Source of the DNA: Alphaproteobacteria bacterium MarineAlpha12_Bin1
GTDB lineage: Bacteria > Pseudomonadota > Alphaproteobacteria > UBA6615
Direction: 5' to 3'
Assembly (NCBI GenBank): GCA_002937505.1
Contig: PTJY01000002.1
Location: forward strand, 248,001-312,000
DNA length: 64,000 nucleotides
Position numbers and translations under genes: made by a program. The notes under the pieces are model-generated. The model saw nothing but the letters and a program-made list of their open reading frames with translations. It had not been told where the DNA came from and did not search any database. This document shows, in pieces, positions 63,468-64,000 of the stretch (position 1 is the first letter of the stretch; every line of letters begins with the position of its first letter).

Positions 63468-64000
63468 CTATTCCAAGCGCCAGTTGCTAATTGCTATACC
63501 CAATAAAACCAACACAAACCCAACTACCATAGAGACAGTAACCAACTCTCCAAGTAGTAAGGCCCCCCACGTTAGAGCCATCATGGGGTTTAAGGCCAGA
63601 GCAACGGCCACAAGAGTTGGCGTTGTATGACGAAGGGCCCAAAGCCAGAGCATATAAGATAAAGCAGCCCCAAACAAACCAAGAAAACTTGCTGCGAGCC
63701 AACCAATCGTAGACAATTGAGGTGTGAAGGTAGGAGCCCCCATCGCCTGAGCTAGAAAGAATAACAAAAGGGTTCCTGGTAGAAGCCCTATTACTGCAAC
63801 TGCTAGAGGATCATGCAACCTTAACCATCGACTTGACCAAACATTAAAACTGGCTGAAATCAGAGCCCCCAACAAAACTAATAGGTCCCCGATCCAAGCC
63901 CTAGGCGGAGCTATAGAAGATGATTGCCATAGAGCTACAAAAACACCTAAGGTCGCAATAGCTACACCAACTATTTTAAGCGTAGTTGCCCTCTCTGCAT
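63468..64000 (-). CDS. EamA/DMT family transporter, N-terminus cut by window edge
   Basis: The reverse-strand frame is open from 64000 through to the stop at 63468, about 177 residues; the start lies outside the window. The first EamA repeat end is seen (AERATTLKIVGVAIATLGVF) followed by the second repeat GALISASFNVWSSRWLR, ALRHTTPTLVAVALALNPMMA and LLGELVTVSMVVGFVLVLLG. Roughly half to two thirds of a ten-helix exporter is present. Substrate unknown. Confidence 0.88.
   Translation of the reverse strand, partial: AERATTLKIVGVAIATLGVFVALWQSSSIAPPRAWIGDLLVLLGALISASFNVWSSRWLRLHDPLAVAVIGLLPGTLLLFFLAQAMGAPTFTPQLSTIGWLAASFLGLFGAALSYMLWLWALRHTTPTLVAVALALNPMMALTWGALLLGELVTVSMVVGFVLVLLGIAISNWRLE

Noticed and set aside
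1-64000. Search for CRISPR arrays, insertion sequences, integrases and riboswitches
   Set aside because: No regularly spaced repeats, transposase or integrase genes, or recognisable riboswitch cores were seen on reading.

Overview
The window looks like a chromosomal segment of a low-GC (AT-rich), free-living alphaproteobacterium, probably marine. This is inferred from a GcrA cell-cycle regulator (53166-53639), the alphaproteobacterial heme block hemC-hemD-Mic60-like-hemY (43035-47412), an SDHAF4/DUF1674 protein (52667-52885) and many DOM- or xenobiotic-type catabolic genes at low GC. I cannot name the genus. There are no insertion sequences, integrases, rRNA genes or CRISPR arrays. One tRNA is present, tRNA-Thr(CGT).

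Region A (1 to about 18.4 kb) is a catabolic region. Two minus-strand operons face divergent partners. One runs from 5376 down to 1: two tandem cupins, a 3-hydroxyacyl/carnitine-type dehydrogenase, an old yellow enzyme, an HCCA-isomerase/hotdog fusion and an MFS carrier cut by the window edge. The other runs from 10423 down to 6249: FAD aromatic hydroxylase, TcuB-like Fe-S membrane protein, GST, crotonase and a cupin. Opposite it is a tcuA-like flavoprotein that appears to start at ATT. Two SDRs, an MFS carrier, a DMT exporter, an epoxide-hydrolase-like enzyme, an EthD protein, a secreted hypothetical and a fourth cupin follow.

Region B (18.4 to about 30.3 kb) holds a hydantoinase/oxoprolinase-type pair whose B subunit carries an acetone-carboxylase-gamma-like zinc tail. 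It is divergent from a three-subunit molybdenum hydroxylase plus a NIPSNAP protein. Next come a TRAP solute-binding protein with neither signal peptide nor membrane subunits, an alpha/beta hydrolase, and a ring-hydroxylating dioxygenase whose alpha subunit has lost its Rieske domain while the beta subunit looks whole.

Region C (30.3 to about 43 kb) has a FrsA-like hydrolase, two overlapping SDRs that both have Glu where the catalytic Lys should be, a nitronate monooxygenase, a second hydantoinase pair with its own alpha/beta hydrolase, a 43-residue membrane peptide, a quinone oxidoreductase, tRNA-Thr, a MORN-repeat lipoprotein-size secreted protein, an amidohydrolase and a 2OG-Fe(II) oxygenase.

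Region D (43 to 64 kb) is mostly conserved housekeeping: hemY, Mic60-like, hemD, hemC; divergently tsaD, gpsA, an EVE protein, a Rieske ferredoxin, acs; SDHAF4; gcrA, rsmB, rpe, heparinase II/III. A WecA/MraY-like transferase and a CapD-type sugar dehydratase precede purH, and two transporters close the window, the last cut by the right edge. Intergenic gaps are all under 300 bases.
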